Of a stretch of DNA of 64,000 nucleotides, positions 29,026-38,544 are shown in pieces. Origin of the DNA: an uncultured Pelagibacteraceae bacterium (GTDB lineage Bacteria; Pseudomonadota; Alphaproteobacteria; Pelagibacterales; Pelagibacteraceae); contig CACOQN010000001.1 of assembly GCA_902629285.1 (NCBI GenBank), forward strand, positions 62,001 to 126,000, written 5' to 3'. The translations under genes and the position numbers were made by a program. The number at the start of each line of letters is the position of its first letter. Position 1 is the stretch's first letter. Under the pieces are notes generated by a model that was not told the DNA's origin, did no database searches, and was given only the letters and a program-made list of their open reading frames with translations.

Positions 29026-29850
29026 ATGACCGATAAAAAGCACGAACTTAGTGCCGCAATGAAAAAAAAGCTAATGCCTAAGAAATTCGTAAAAAATCCG
29101 ATTCTTGGAACAAAATTTACTATTGCTATCTCAAGTGCAAAAGGCGGTGTTGGAAAATCTACCTTTGCAACTAATCTTGCTTTAGCATTAAAAAAAGTTG
29201 AATGTAAAGTTGGTCTTTTAGATGCAGATATTTATGGTCCATCAATTCCTAAAATGTTTGGCATTGATCAAAAACCAAAAAGCGATGGCCAAAAATTAGA
29301 TCCAATTAATAAATATGGTATTCAATGTATGTCTATTGGCTTTTTAACTGACCAACAAACACCAATGATATGGCGTGGACCAATGGTTACAAGTGCCATT
29401 AAAACTTTTACTCAAAAAGTAAATTGGAATGATTTAGATTTTATTATCATAGATATGCCGCCTGGAACAGGTGATACTCAACTTACATTTTCTCAAGAGA
29501 TAAAAATGGATGGAGCAATAATTGTTTCAACCCCTCAAGAAGTAGCACTTTTAGATGTTAAAAGAGGAATTAAAATGTTTGATAAACTTGGAGTTAAAAT
29601 TCTTGGCTTAGTGAGCAACATGAGCTTTTTTATTGGGGATGATAAAAAAAAATATAATATTTTTGGAGAAGATGGTGTTAAAAGAACTGCAGAAGAATTC
29701 CAGAAAGAATTTTTAGGTGAAATACCAATTAATCCTTTTGTTGGTAAAACTGGTGATGAAGGAAAGCCAATCGTAGAAGCTGATCCCGAACATGAAATTT
29801 CAAAGATATATATAAATTTTGCTAAAAAAATTAAATCAACTTATCTTTAA
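29026..29850 (+). CDS. mrp: Mrp/ApbC-type iron-sulfur carrier ATPase (short form)
   Basis: 274-aa P-loop NTPase that holds and transfers [4Fe-4S] clusters. The deviant Walker A is [16 protein letters not shown], with [14 protein letters not shown] and [14 protein letters not shown]. The usual N-terminal MIP18/DUF59 domain is absent (family length is often about 360 aa). Where many members carry a CxxC after NMS, this one reads [17 protein letters not shown], so the bridging cysteines are missing, as in the alphaproteobacterial PDTG variant I recall. Its 3' end overlaps thyX by 20 bases on the opposite strand. Confidence 0.9.
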   Translation: MTDKKHELSAAMKKKLMPKKFVKNPILGTKFTIAISSAKGGVGKSTFATNLALALKKVECKVGLLDADIYGPSIPKMFGIDQKPKSDGQKLDPINKYGIQCMSIGFLTDQQTPMIWRGPMVTSAIKTFTQKVNWNDLDFIIIDMPPGTGDTQLTFSQEIKMDGAIIVSTPQEVALLDVKRGIKMFDKLGVKILGLVSNMSFFIGDDKKKYNIFGEDGVKRTAEEFQKEFLGEIPINPFVGKTGDEGKPIVEADPEHEISKIYINFAKKIKSTYL

Positions 29851-30778
29851 GATCAAAAGCTACCATCAACTCATTCCACTCTCTTTTAGAAAGCCCAGAA
29901 CTTTCCAAATCAATATTTTCACCTTTGATAAATTTTTTAATAATTAATTTTCCTTTAGCAGAAACTTCAGTTCCACCAACTCTGTAATCCATAAAAGCTT
30001 CATAAGTTATAGGGACCCATCTTTTAACAGTATCGAGCATTATGTCTGCATAAACTCTTATTTCATATTGAGCATGACTATCAGCTCTAAGTCTTAAAAA
30101 GTTCATAAGATTCAATAAATCAGTTTTCCAATACCATTGTGTATAAGTGTTTAAAGTTAAATTCATCCTTGCAAGCTCTCGTGCTAATCCTTTTTTATTT
30201 TCATCTATTGTGGAGCCATCAAATCTTTCATTTAACATTGTTTCATAGTTATCATAAGTTCTCTCAGCATCATTTTTTAAAAGTTCTAAAACTTCATTTG
30301 CTTGTTTTCCCTCAAGAACATCACCTCTACCTTGCCGATTACTTGTAGATTGAGCAGCTAAATTTTCTTTTGTTGGTAAATAAAATTCTTTATCTAAAAT
30401 AGAATATCTAGCTGAGTATTCATTTACATTTGCTGTTCTATGTCTAATCCATTGTCTAGCAATAAAAATAGGAAGCTTTACGTGATACTTTATTTCACAC
30501 ATTTCGAAAGGCGTACTGTGCCAATGTCTCATCAAATATTTTATCAAACCTTTATCGGTAGATACTTGTTTTGTTCCTTTACCATATGAAACTCTAGCTG
30601 ATTGAACTATTGATGTATCATCACCCATATAATCGACTACTCTGACAAAACCATGATCTAAAGCAGGAATAGCTTCATAAAGAATATTTTCAAGTTCTGG
30701 GGAAGTAACTCTTTTAGTATGATTATTTTGAGATTGTTGATTTTTAATCTCATTTATCTGTTCTTTTGTAAGTTTCAT
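29831..30778 (-). CDS. thyX: FAD-dependent thymidylate synthase
   Basis: 315-aa ThyX, which makes dTMP from dUMP using reduced flavin and methylene-THF. The signature RHR(x7)S is met by [11 protein letters not shown]; further family blocks are [23 protein letters not shown] and [19 protein letters not shown]. It is somewhat longer than many ThyX proteins because of an N-terminal extension of about 35 residues. It converges on mrp with a 20-base overlap and is divergent from the polysaccharide island, whose left border lies just beyond it. Confidence 0.95.
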   Translation of the reverse strand: MKLTKEQINEIKNQQSQNNHTKRVTSPELENILYEAIPALDHGFVRVVDYMGDDTSIVQSARVSYGKGTKQVSTDKGLIKYLMRHWHSTPFEMCEIKYHVKLPIFIARQWIRHRTANVNEYSARYSILDKEFYLPTKENLAAQSTSNRQGRGDVLEGKQANEVLELLKNDAERTYDNYETMLNERFDGSTIDENKKGLARELARMNLTLNTYTQWYWKTDLLNLMNFLRLRADSHAQYEIRVYADIMLDTVKRWVPITYEAFMDYRVGGTEVSAKGKLIIKKFIKGENIDLESSGLSKREWNELMVAFDLKDKLI

Positions 30779-30905
30779 TTATAATATAATAATATTATTG
30801 AAATTATTTAAGAAATTTTAAACCATTGTAAAATAGTATTTTTCGTGAATTTAAAAATATACACAAATATAAAATTATGTAATTTGCCCTTTTGACAAAA
30901 AACAT

Positions 30906-32303
30906 ATGATATTTAACAAAAATTTGGGGAATATATTTGTAAGCTCTGCTCCAGGAATTATATCAGTTTTTTTATCTTTTTTTACAATCCCGATTTATAT
31001 TAAATTTTTGGGGTTTGAAAAATACGGGAATTTTCTAATTTTACATATTTTATTGTCGGTAGTGATGATTACAAATTTTAACTTTGGAAAAATTGCATCA
31101 ATTAAAATGCAAAAAGTAATAAAAAAAACTCAAAATTCAATAATCTCAACAACTATATTTACAAGTATTATCTCAAGTGGATTAATATGTTTAATCCTAT
31201 ACTTAATTTATTTGTTATTAATAAATTTTAATCAAAATCTTATTTTTAATAATTATAAAATATTATTTTTAGCTCTTTTTTTTTCCAACATATATGTAAC
31301 TTTAGAAAATATTTCTAAAGGACTAAAATATTATTTCCTAAGTAGTTGTGGAAATTTAATTTTTTATAGTCTTTCTTTGTCCTTGCCTGCTTTATTTATT
31401 TTATTTGATTTCACAACAACTGAGAATGTAAATTCTCTATTTCAGATTTCATTGTATATTAAAATTTTTGCCATTTTATTTATATTTTTTACCCTAATTT
31501 ATAAAAGACACCTAAATTATAATTTTTCGTCATTGATTATTAAAGATTTTCTTGCGCATGCTAAATGGCTAACTTTGTCATCTGCATATGTTCAAGTTTT
31601 TGACTTTTTTGACAAATATTTGATAAAAGTTTTTTTAGGTGCTGCTAGTTTAAGCTTATATTCTATACCACAACAAATTGCTGGTAAATTATCAGTTATA
31701 TCTGATGGATTAATTTCAGTTTTTATTCCAAAGATTTCCTCTAGTAAAAATAAAAAAAAAACCTTTGAAATTTTAAATTCTAATTTTTATGGTTTTTTTT
31801 ATTTCATAGGTTTTTTTTTAATATTAATAAATCCTTTTATTGATGAATTGTTAATTTGGTGGTTAAAAGAAAATGCTAATTTAAGTATAATTTATCTATT
31901 CAAAATATTTTTACTAATATCTTTTTACATCTGTATCACACATATAATTTCAACTTTTTTAGACACACAAAATTTGTCTAAAAAAAATTTTCAAATAGAA
32001 ACCTTTATTTTAATTTTATTTATAATTGGATTAATTATATCAGTTTACTACAAGAATATTAATTTTTTCGCTTACACTATGTTAATCAGGTCATTAATTA
32101 GTTTTTTTATAAAAGCTTTTTATATAAGGAATTTCTTAATGAATTTTAATATTTTGGTTTTACAAAATATTATTTTAACTTTGATTTTTTTATTTAGTAT
32201 TAATGAAAACATCCAATTATTTTATTTTTTTTCTGTTTTATTCTTATTATTATTATTTTTTTATTTTCCAAAAAATATTATTAAAAGAGAGTTTTTGAAA
32301 TGA
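30906..32303 (+). CDS. Polysaccharide flippase (Wzx/MATE-like)
   Basis: 465-aa inner-membrane protein with about twelve to fourteen helices; the N-terminus FVSSAPGIISVFLSFFTIPIYIKFLGFEKYGNFL is the standard start of the polysaccharide-biosynthesis exporter family. Such proteins flip undecaprenyl-linked oligosaccharide to the periplasm. It opens the surface-polysaccharide island and overlaps the next gene by four bases (ATGA). Codon use is more AT-biased than in the flanking core genes. No Shine-Dalgarno is evident. Confidence 0.85.
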   Translation: MIFNKNLGNIFVSSAPGIISVFLSFFTIPIYIKFLGFEKYGNFLILHILLSVVMITNFNFGKIASIKMQKVIKKTQNSIISTTIFTSIISSGLICLILYLIYLLLINFNQNLIFNNYKILFLALFFSNIYVTLENISKGLKYYFLSSCGNLIFYSLSLSLPALFILFDFTTTENVNSLFQISLYIKIFAILFIFFTLIYKRHLNYNFSSLIIKDFLAHAKWLTLSSAYVQVFDFFDKYLIKVFLGAASLSLYSIPQQIAGKLSVISDGLISVFIPKISSSKNKKKTFEILNSNFYGFFYFIGFFLILINPFIDELLIWWLKENANLSIIYLFKIFLLISFYICITHIISTFLDTQNLSKKNFQIETFILILFIIGLIISVYYKNINFFAYTMLIRSLISFFIKAFYIRNFLMNFNILVLQNIILTLIFLFSINENIQLFYFFSVLFLLLLFFYFPKNIIKREFLK

Positions 32304-33529
32304 TATATGGTTATTATAAGTTAATTTACTTTTTACCATTAACTTTACTTACTGGACCATTTTTACCTGATTTAATAGTGGTCATTTGTTCTTTATTTTT
32401 TTTGTTTGATACTTTGAGACTAAAGTTATTTAAATATTACAATAATTATTTTTTTAAAATATTTTTTACTTTTTTTATAATACTAAATTTAAGTGCACTA
32501 TTTTCAGAAAACTTTGCTCTAATTAAATATTCTCTTGGATATATCCGATATGGCCTTTTTTCAATTTTATTATTTTATGTTTTAAAAAATGTAGATAATT
32601 CAAAATTACTTTTGGGTTATTCGATAATATTTACCTATTTTGCTCTTTTAGTTGACGGATATTTTCAATTTATTTTTAACAAAAATATTTTTCTCTTTGA
32701 ATTACAAAAATACCATGACTATTCATTTTATGTGACTAGTTTTTTTAATGATGAAAAAAAATTAGGGAGCTTCTTAGCAAAAATGTTTCCTTTATTTCTC
32801 TTTTCAATAATCCTTTTTAAAGATCATTTGAAAAAAATAAAACTAGAAAAAATTACTTCAATCATTATCATTTTAATTTTTTTATTAGTATTTTTAACAA
32901 CCGAGAGAGTTTCAATATTTGTAATCACAATATTAATTTTATTAATATTTTTAAAATCAAATATTTTTTTTAAACCTAAAATTATTTTTTTTAGTATTAT
33001 TTTTTTTTCAACAGTAATTTTACTTTATTTTCAACCAGAGATCTTAAATAAAATTAAAAGTATTTTATATTCAAGCGGTTTAGTTCATCCAGGTCTTTCT
33101 AATGATGGAAAAATTTTGGGAGAGTATGATGAGGGTAAATTTATTTTTTCAAAATATCATCATATTCAAATTGTAACTAGTATAAATTTATTTTTAGAAA
33201 ATCCACTCTTTGGAGTTGGGCCAAAAAATTTTAAAAATGTGGTTCTTACAGGTTGGCATCCTCACAATTATACTTTTCAGATATTAGCAGAAGTAGGAAT
33301 ATTTGGTTTTATTGTATTTATCTCTACGTTCATTTTTTTACTTTTTAAACTTATTCAAAATTTTTTAAATTTTACTGACAAAAACTTAAATAATGAGATA
33401 AATTTATACTTGCTGGCAGGATTTTTGTTAGCTTTATTTCCAATACCAAGTGGAGATTTTTTTAATAATTGGGTCAATATTTTAATTTATTTTCCAGTAG
33501 GATATTATCTTTACTTAAATGAAAAGTAA
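32300..33529 (+). CDS. O-antigen ligase/polymerase-like membrane protein (Wzy_C type)
   Basis: 409 aa, about ten or more membrane helices, with the periplasmic loop signature GVGPKNFKN...WHPHNYTFQILAEVGIFGF (about residues 300-335), which marks the Wzy_C/O-antigen ligase superfamily. It would join polysaccharide units to each other or to lipid A core. It overlaps the flippase by four bases and the next transferase by eleven, so the three genes are one transcriptional unit. Ligase and polymerase cannot be separated from sequence alone. Confidence 0.8.
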   Translation: MIYGYYKLIYFLPLTLLTGPFLPDLIVVICSLFFLFDTLRLKLFKYYNNYFFKIFFTFFIILNLSALFSENFALIKYSLGYIRYGLFSILLFYVLKNVDNSKLLLGYSIIFTYFALLVDGYFQFIFNKNIFLFELQKYHDYSFYVTSFFNDEKKLGSFLAKMFPLFLFSIILFKDHLKKIKLEKITSIIIILIFLLVFLTTERVSIFVITILILLIFLKSNIFFKPKIIFFSIIFFSTVILLYFQPEILNKIKSILYSSGLVHPGLSNDGKILGEYDEGKFIFSKYHHIQIVTSINLFLENPLFGVGPKNFKNVVLTGWHPHNYTFQILAEVGIFGFIVFISTFIFLLFKLIQNFLNFTDKNLNNEINLYLLAGFLLALFPIPSGDFFNNWVNILIYFPVGYYLYLNEK

Positions 33530-34604
33530 TTTTGTATTAGTAAGTTTTTTTAGAATAACAGATCCATATTCAGGTGGATCAGAGGTTTCTTACAATTTTT
33601 TTAAAAACATTCCTAGTAAAAACAAAATATTGTTTCAATTTTCAGATAACAATAAAAAACATAAAAAAGTTGATTCAATTTTTACAAAAAATTCAAAATA
33701 TCATAAAATTTTAAATTTAAAAAAATTAGCAGATAAAATTAAAGCTTATTGTAAAAATAAAAAAAAAATAGTTATTATAATAGAAGGGTCTAGTTGGGCT
33801 GGTTATACATTTTCACTTTATAATTTATTAAAAAAAGATTTGTCTGATGCTACATTTATATACCACTCACAAAATATTGAATATGTAATTAGAAAATATA
33901 AAGAAAATTTTCTAATAACTTATTTAACAAAATATTTTGAAAATTATATTGCTAACAACTTTGATATTTTTACTTGTACGTCAAAAGAGGAAAAAAAGAT
34001 TGTTGATGAAATTTATGGCATAAAATCTCATACTCTATCTAATGGTATACAATTACCAAAAAATATTAACAAACTGAGGCCAATTAAAAAAAAATATGAT
34101 TACATATTTTTTGGAGGAAATATTGAATTTTATCCAAATTATGATGCTCTTAAAACTTTAGTTAAGGATATTATGCCTAAAGTAAATTACCAAAATCCAT
34201 CTTTAAAGCTAATTGTCAGTGGAAATAAATCTTTACCATTTAATGAAAGTTTTCTTAGTAATGCTGGATTTGTATCAAAAAAAAAATTTTTGCAGTATCT
34301 TAAAGGTGCATCTTTATTTGTTAATCCAATGCAAATTACATTTGGAGTACAAACTAAAACACTTCATGCTCTTGCACTTGGAAAAACAATAGTTGCAACA
34401 AATGAAGGTGTAGCAGGTGTAAAACTAAATCCAAAATATAAAAATGTTTATATATGTAACAACAATAAAGAATTTGCAAAAAAAATATTGTTAAAATTTA
34501 AATCGAAAAAGGTAAACAAAAGAGCAAGTAAATATTACACAAAATTATATAAAATGAAAAATATTGTTGATAAATTTTTTTTAAAACAGAATTTATTAAA
34601 TTAA
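33519..34604 (+). CDS. Glycosyltransferase, GT-B fold (family 4-like)
   Basis: 361 aa without membrane helices. N-terminal half: RITDPYSGGSEVSYNFFKNI, a nucleotide-fold start with the Gly-rich acceptor loop. C-terminal half: TLSNGIQLP, DYIFFGGNIEFYPNYDAL, GFVSKKKFLQYLKGASLFVNP and GVQTKTLHALALGKTIVATNEGVAG, the usual donor-binding pattern of GT4 enzymes, with Glu-type position replaced by Gln in GVQTK. It acts in the cytoplasm on the growing lipid-linked oligosaccharide; sugar unknown. It overlaps the converging fusion gene by nine bases. Confidence 0.82.
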   Translation: MKSNFVLVSFFRITDPYSGGSEVSYNFFKNIPSKNKILFQFSDNNKKHKKVDSIFTKNSKYHKILNLKKLADKIKAYCKNKKKIVIIIEGSSWAGYTFSLYNLLKKDLSDATFIYHSQNIEYVIRKYKENFLITYLTKYFENYIANNFDIFTCTSKEEKKIVDEIYGIKSHTLSNGIQLPKNINKLRPIKKKYDYIFFGGNIEFYPNYDALKTLVKDIMPKVNYQNPSLKLIVSGNKSLPFNESFLSNAGFVSKKKFLQYLKGASLFVNPMQITFGVQTKTLHALALGKTIVATNEGVAGVKLNPKYKNVYICNNNKEFAKKILLKFKSKKVNKRASKYYTKLYKMKNIVDKFFLKQNLLN

Positions 34605-36044
34605 CTCTCTGAAATTAATTTTATTAAAATAATTAAATAATTTCTTAAATACAAAAACTAAACCTGTTCTAATTAATCTTTTTAATCTAAAAAAAGTATC
34701 AGTTTTAAGTCTCCATAACCATTCTAGATTTAGTCTCTCAATATTTTCTGGCACTATTTTTTCCTCTCCTGCTGCCATCGCAATTCCTCCTCCCAAACAA
34801 AATATGAAAATTTTTTTTGAAGAATTAAATTTTAGTATATTTTTCGCAATTATTTCTTGTTTTGGAGTTGCTATATTGAGAAATATTAGAGAATTATTAT
34901 TAAATTTTAACTTGTACATTGATGTTTCTTGAAAATTATCAAAAAAAGGCAGTTCAATGAAACCTATTTTTCTGTTAATTTTTTTTTCGATATATTTCTG
35001 TTGTTTTTCACTTTTCTTTCCACATAAGTAAACATTTTCTATCTTTTCTGGTATAGATATTTTCTCAATCACTTTTCTTCCAGCTGTTTTAGTAAAATTT
35101 TTAATTATAAATTTTGCACAAACACCATCTAGCCAAAAAATTATATTTTTATAATTTTCATATAATAGACTCATATAAGATAAAGAAGCCATATTAAGTG
35201 CTACTAACATAAAAGATTTTTCAAAACTGAGTTTTTTTAAATCACTTAAGTAATTAAAATTAATTGGATACAAATTTTTGTTTCTTATTATATTTTCTTT
35301 AAAAAGATAATAAATCGATAATCTAAAAGTATAAAAAAGTGATTTAATAACCCCAAAATTTTCATAAATATTATAAACCTTGAATGCATTTAAAAATTTA
35401 ATTAAAAATTTAGCAGAAAGTGAGTCATCTCTTTTTCTATAAACCGTGACTACCTCTTTATCAGCATATAAGAAATTTATTTTTTTAGCAATGTTCAACC
35501 AACACACATAATCTTCTTTGGTTGAAATATTAGGAAACAAATTTTCTCTTATAACATTTGCACTAAGTGTAACTGTAGAAAGTCCTATATCACATGATTT
35601 TAGTAAATCTTTATAATTAATACTACTAGGGATAAATTTCCCTTTCAGCTTTAAATTTTTGTCTAAAACATAATATGAGCCATGAATGAAGTTTAAATTT
35701 TTCTGCTTAATTATATTTATTTGATGCTCAATTTTATTTGGTAACCACACATCATCAGCGTCAATGAAACTAATAAATTTTCCCTTAGCTTTTTGAATAC
35801 CTAAATTTCTAGCAGAAGCTACGCCACCATTTTCCTTGTGATATAAAAAAATTTTATCTTTGTTTATGTTTTTAAGATTTGTGAGTATTGTTTTGAATTC
35901 TGCATCACTACCATCATTAACTATAATTATTTCTAAATTTTTATAACTTTGACTTAATACTGATTGTATACACTCCTCAAAATAAAATTTCTCATTATAA
36001 AAGGGTATAATTACTGAAACTAAATCATCTTGATTAGATTCCAT
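34596..36044 (-). CDS. Bifunctional glycosyltransferase: GT2 domain fused to WecG/TagA/CpsF domain
   Basis: 482 aa. Residues 1 to about 230 are a GT-A family 2 domain (SVIIPFYNEKFYFEECIQSVLSQS, VNDGS 42-46, DxD-type DADD at 95-98). From about 265 to the end is a WecG/TagA/CpsF-type (GT26) domain: WLDGVCAKF with candidate catalytic D306, TAGRKVIEK, NIATPKQEI (390-398) and the C-terminal NLEWLWRLKTDTFFRLKRL. The two halves would add two successive sugars on a lipid carrier. The ATG lies inside the 3' end of the epimerase gene (11-base overlap) and directly abuts a run of twelve A. Confidence 0.85.
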   Translation of the reverse strand: MESNQDDLVSVIIPFYNEKFYFEECIQSVLSQSYKNLEIIIVNDGSDAEFKTILTNLKNINKDKIFLYHKENGGVASARNLGIQKAKGKFISFIDADDVWLPNKIEHQINIIKQKNLNFIHGSYYVLDKNLKLKGKFIPSSINYKDLLKSCDIGLSTVTLSANVIRENLFPNISTKEDYVCWLNIAKKINFLYADKEVVTVYRKRDDSLSAKFLIKFLNAFKVYNIYENFGVIKSLFYTFRLSIYYLFKENIIRNKNLYPINFNYLSDLKKLSFEKSFMLVALNMASLSYMSLLYENYKNIIFWLDGVCAKFIIKNFTKTAGRKVIEKISIPEKIENVYLCGKKSEKQQKYIEKKINRKIGFIELPFFDNFQETSMYKLKFNNNSLIFLNIATPKQEIIAKNILKFNSSKKIFIFCLGGGIAMAAGEEKIVPENIERLNLEWLWRLKTDTFFRLKRLIRTGLVFVFKKLFNYFNKINFRELI

Positions 36045-37020
36045 TTTTTTTTTTTGTCCTCAAATATTCAGAGTATACAAAATTAAATAGTTTTTCCATT
36101 CCTTTTTCAGTTGAAATTCTTGGTGACCAATCTAAGACTTTTTTAACAAGGGTATTATCGCTTGATCTTGAGTCAACTCCTTTAGGTTTTGTTTTATCAT
36201 ATATTTTTTTAACATTATGACCTGTTATTTTTTCAAGAATATTTACTAGTTTATTAATTGTTACATATTTATCGTTTCCAATATTTATTGGATCTCTAAA
36301 TTTACTTTTAAATAAAAGATCAGTACCTCTAATACAGTCATCAATATATAAGAAACTTCTTATTTGATTTCCATCTCCCCAAATTTCAATTTTGTTTTTT
36401 TTATGAAATATTGACTCTGCAAATTTTCGACTTAAAGCTGCTGGCGCTTTTTCTCTTCCATCTTTCCAACTTCCATATTCGCCATAAACATTATGATATC
36501 TTGCTATTCGTACTTCTAATCCAAAATCTTCATAAAAATGTCTACACATTCTCTCGTTAAATAACTTTTCCCATCCGTAACCATCCTCTGGATCAGCTGG
36601 ATATGCGTCTTTCTCTTTTAATTTTGGGTGTTTATAATCTTTTTGTGCATACGATGGATAAATACATGCAGATGAAGAATAAAAAAATTTTTTAATTTTA
36701 TTTTTTTTAGCAGATTTCAAAAGATTGATATTTATGACTGATGACAACATACATAATGCCTTATTATTTTCAATAAAACCCATCCCACCCATGTCACAAG
36801 CCAAATTGAAAATATAATCAACATTTTTACTAAGCCTATCAGTAATAATTGGATCTCTACAATCTGCTACAAGGTTTTTTATTTTGGGATTTATTTGAAA
36901 CCAAAATTTTTTATTTTTGATATCAGCACAGATTACTTTATACCCTTTTTTTTCATAAAAATTTGCTAAATGTCCTCCTATAAATCCACCACCACCTGTA
37001 ACTAAAATTTTTTTTTTCAT
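36034..37020 (-). CDS. GDP-mannose 3,5-epimerase-like NAD-dependent SDR
   Basis: 328-aa extended short-chain dehydrogenase. NAD motif TGGGGFIGGHLA (8-19). The block DMGGMGFIENN, the candidate acid/base C119 in SSSACIYPSY, Y148xxxK152 in DGYGWEK, and K191 in GREKAPAALSRKF match GDP-mannose 3,5-epimerase, which makes GDP-L-galactose and GDP-L-gulose in plants. The match is strong in all these blocks, better than to generic UDP-sugar epimerases, but the nucleotide sugar in this organism is inferred. Its last codons are read through a run of twelve A that overlaps the start of the fused transferase. Confidence 0.82.
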   Translation of the reverse strand: MKKKILVTGGGGFIGGHLANFYEKKGYKVICADIKNKKFWFQINPKIKNLVADCRDPIITDRLSKNVDYIFNLACDMGGMGFIENNKALCMLSSVININLLKSAKKNKIKKFFYSSSACIYPSYAQKDYKHPKLKEKDAYPADPEDGYGWEKLFNERMCRHFYEDFGLEVRIARYHNVYGEYGSWKDGREKAPAALSRKFAESIFHKKNKIEIWGDGNQIRSFLYIDDCIRGTDLLFKSKFRDPINIGNDKYVTINKLVNILEKITGHNVKKIYDKTKPKGVDSRSSDNTLVKKVLDWSPRISTEKGMEKLFNFVYSEYLRTKKKNGI

Positions 37021-37050
37021 AATAGTTTATAAATAATATAATAAGACTTT

Positions 37051-38544
37051 ATGTATAAAAATTTAAAAATATACAAGGAATTTTTTATTTACGGTAAATA
37101 TCTTTTTATACTTTTATTATTTTGGCTCTCACTTAATACAGGATCAAAATATATAAATATTGAATTTTTAGAGAATGAAATTTATGAAAATAAACTAAAT
37201 TTTATAAGGGCCATATTACCTTTTTTAATATTATTTTATTTATTAATTTATGAATATTTTGTAAAAAAAAATTTTACATTACATTTTGATTTAATATTTA
37301 AATTATTTTTTTTATATGGTTTTCTTCAAATTTCTGGACTTCTATATTATCAACAAAATCTTTATGAATATTATTGGATTATTTGTTTATATTCTTTATT
37401 ATTTTTTTATCAGTATATATCAAGAAATAAGAACCATATTTTAATAAATACAATTTTTTTAACTAATATTTTTTTTATTCTAATATTATTTTTAATTTTT
37501 ATTTTTTATACTTTTAAAGAAAATATTTTTTCAGACGATCTGCTTTATCATAGTCTAGCATTCAACCTTTCTTTTTTAAACGAACCTTTTCCTAGATCTA
37601 GTGGATTATCAAGAAATGCTCTTATATTATTTATTTTTTTTAACTCTTTGTATTTTTACAATAAGCAAAATAAATCTTTAACAGTTATTAACATTTTTTT
37701 AGTTTCAATAATTTTACTTTTACAATCGAGGGGAGCTATATTTTCATTTGTAATAATCTTTGTTATAATAAATTTTTTATTTAAATTTGAAAATTTTAAA
37801 GAGAGACTAAAGTATATAATAATTTTTTTATTAATTCCTTTATCAATCTTTGTATCTTATCCAAATATAAAATCTTTAATAATAAAAAATATTTATAAAA
37901 CAAACTCTGTTTCACCTGGAGGAAAAAAAGAATTAAATTTATCAAACATTGAAATAAATATCAGAAGTGATGTAATCGAAACTTTTGAAAATGAAAAAGA
38001 TTTAAAAAATAAATTAATCAAATTTTCAAATAATAGATTAAATGCTTGGGATTATCTTTTACAAATATTTTTCAAAAACGAAATTAATGAAGAAATGAAA
38101 AATAAATTAAAAGGATTTAATAAGGAAAAATTTTTAAGTAAAGAAAAAAAAAATTTATTTACAGGTCATGGGCCTCAAGCTGATAGACATTTCCTTTTTA
38201 ATGAGGACAAAGCTAAAGAAATGTCAACGAAGGTTGTTGGACCATTTGGAGCGCATGCTTCAAATTCATATATTTATAGTTTGATTTGTTCTGGAATTTT
38301 GGGTTTTATGGCTTTTAGCATTATTAATATTTTAATATTTTTAAAGCTGATAAATGTTTTTACTATTAAAAAATTTATTAATTTTAATAATGAACCTTTT
38401 TTTGTTTCAGCAATTTTGATAATAATTTTTTTACAACTTAGAGCTCTTATAGAAAATTCATATAGCGTATTTGGAGTTGATCTTATAATTATTTTATCAG
38501 CTTATTTAGTGTTAAAAGCAAAATATAACAAATTTGAAAATTGA
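37051..38544 (+). CDS. O-antigen polymerase/ligase-like polytopic protein
   Basis: 497 aa with about eleven membrane helices and one large soluble loop (about 285-400) rich in Lys/Asn. The loop ends in LFTGHGPQADRHFLF and PFGAHASNSYIYSLICSGILGFMAF, which resembles the Wzy_C signature (H-x-S/H-N-x-Y, then GILG). It is thus a second polymerase/ligase-type protein in the island, different from the one at 32300. It is divergent from the epimerase over 30 bases and overlaps the next gene by four bases (TTGA). Confidence 0.7.
   Translation: MYKNLKIYKEFFIYGKYLFILLLFWLSLNTGSKYINIEFLENEIYENKLNFIRAILPFLILFYLLIYEYFVKKNFTLHFDLIFKLFFLYGFLQISGLLYYQQNLYEYYWIICLYSLLFFYQYISRNKNHILINTIFLTNIFFILILFLIFIFYTFKENIFSDDLLYHSLAFNLSFLNEPFPRSSGLSRNALILFIFFNSLYFYNKQNKSLTVINIFLVSIILLLQSRGAIFSFVIIFVIINFLFKFENFKERLKYIIIFLLIPLSIFVSYPNIKSLIIKNIYKTNSVSPGGKKELNLSNIEINIRSDVIETFENEKDLKNKLIKFSNNRLNAWDYLLQIFFKNEINEEMKNKLKGFNKEKFLSKEKKNLFTGHGPQADRHFLFNEDKAKEMSTKVVGPFGAHASNSYIYSLICSGILGFMAFSIINILIFLKLINVFTIKKFINFNNEPFFVSAILIIIFLQLRALIENSYSVFGVDLIIILSAYLVLKAKYNKFEN

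Noticed and set aside
30779..30905. Operator-like palindrome AATAATATTATT (30788-30799) in the thyX/flippase spacer
   Set aside because: Low-complexity A/T palindrome expected by chance in this composition; no second copy seen.
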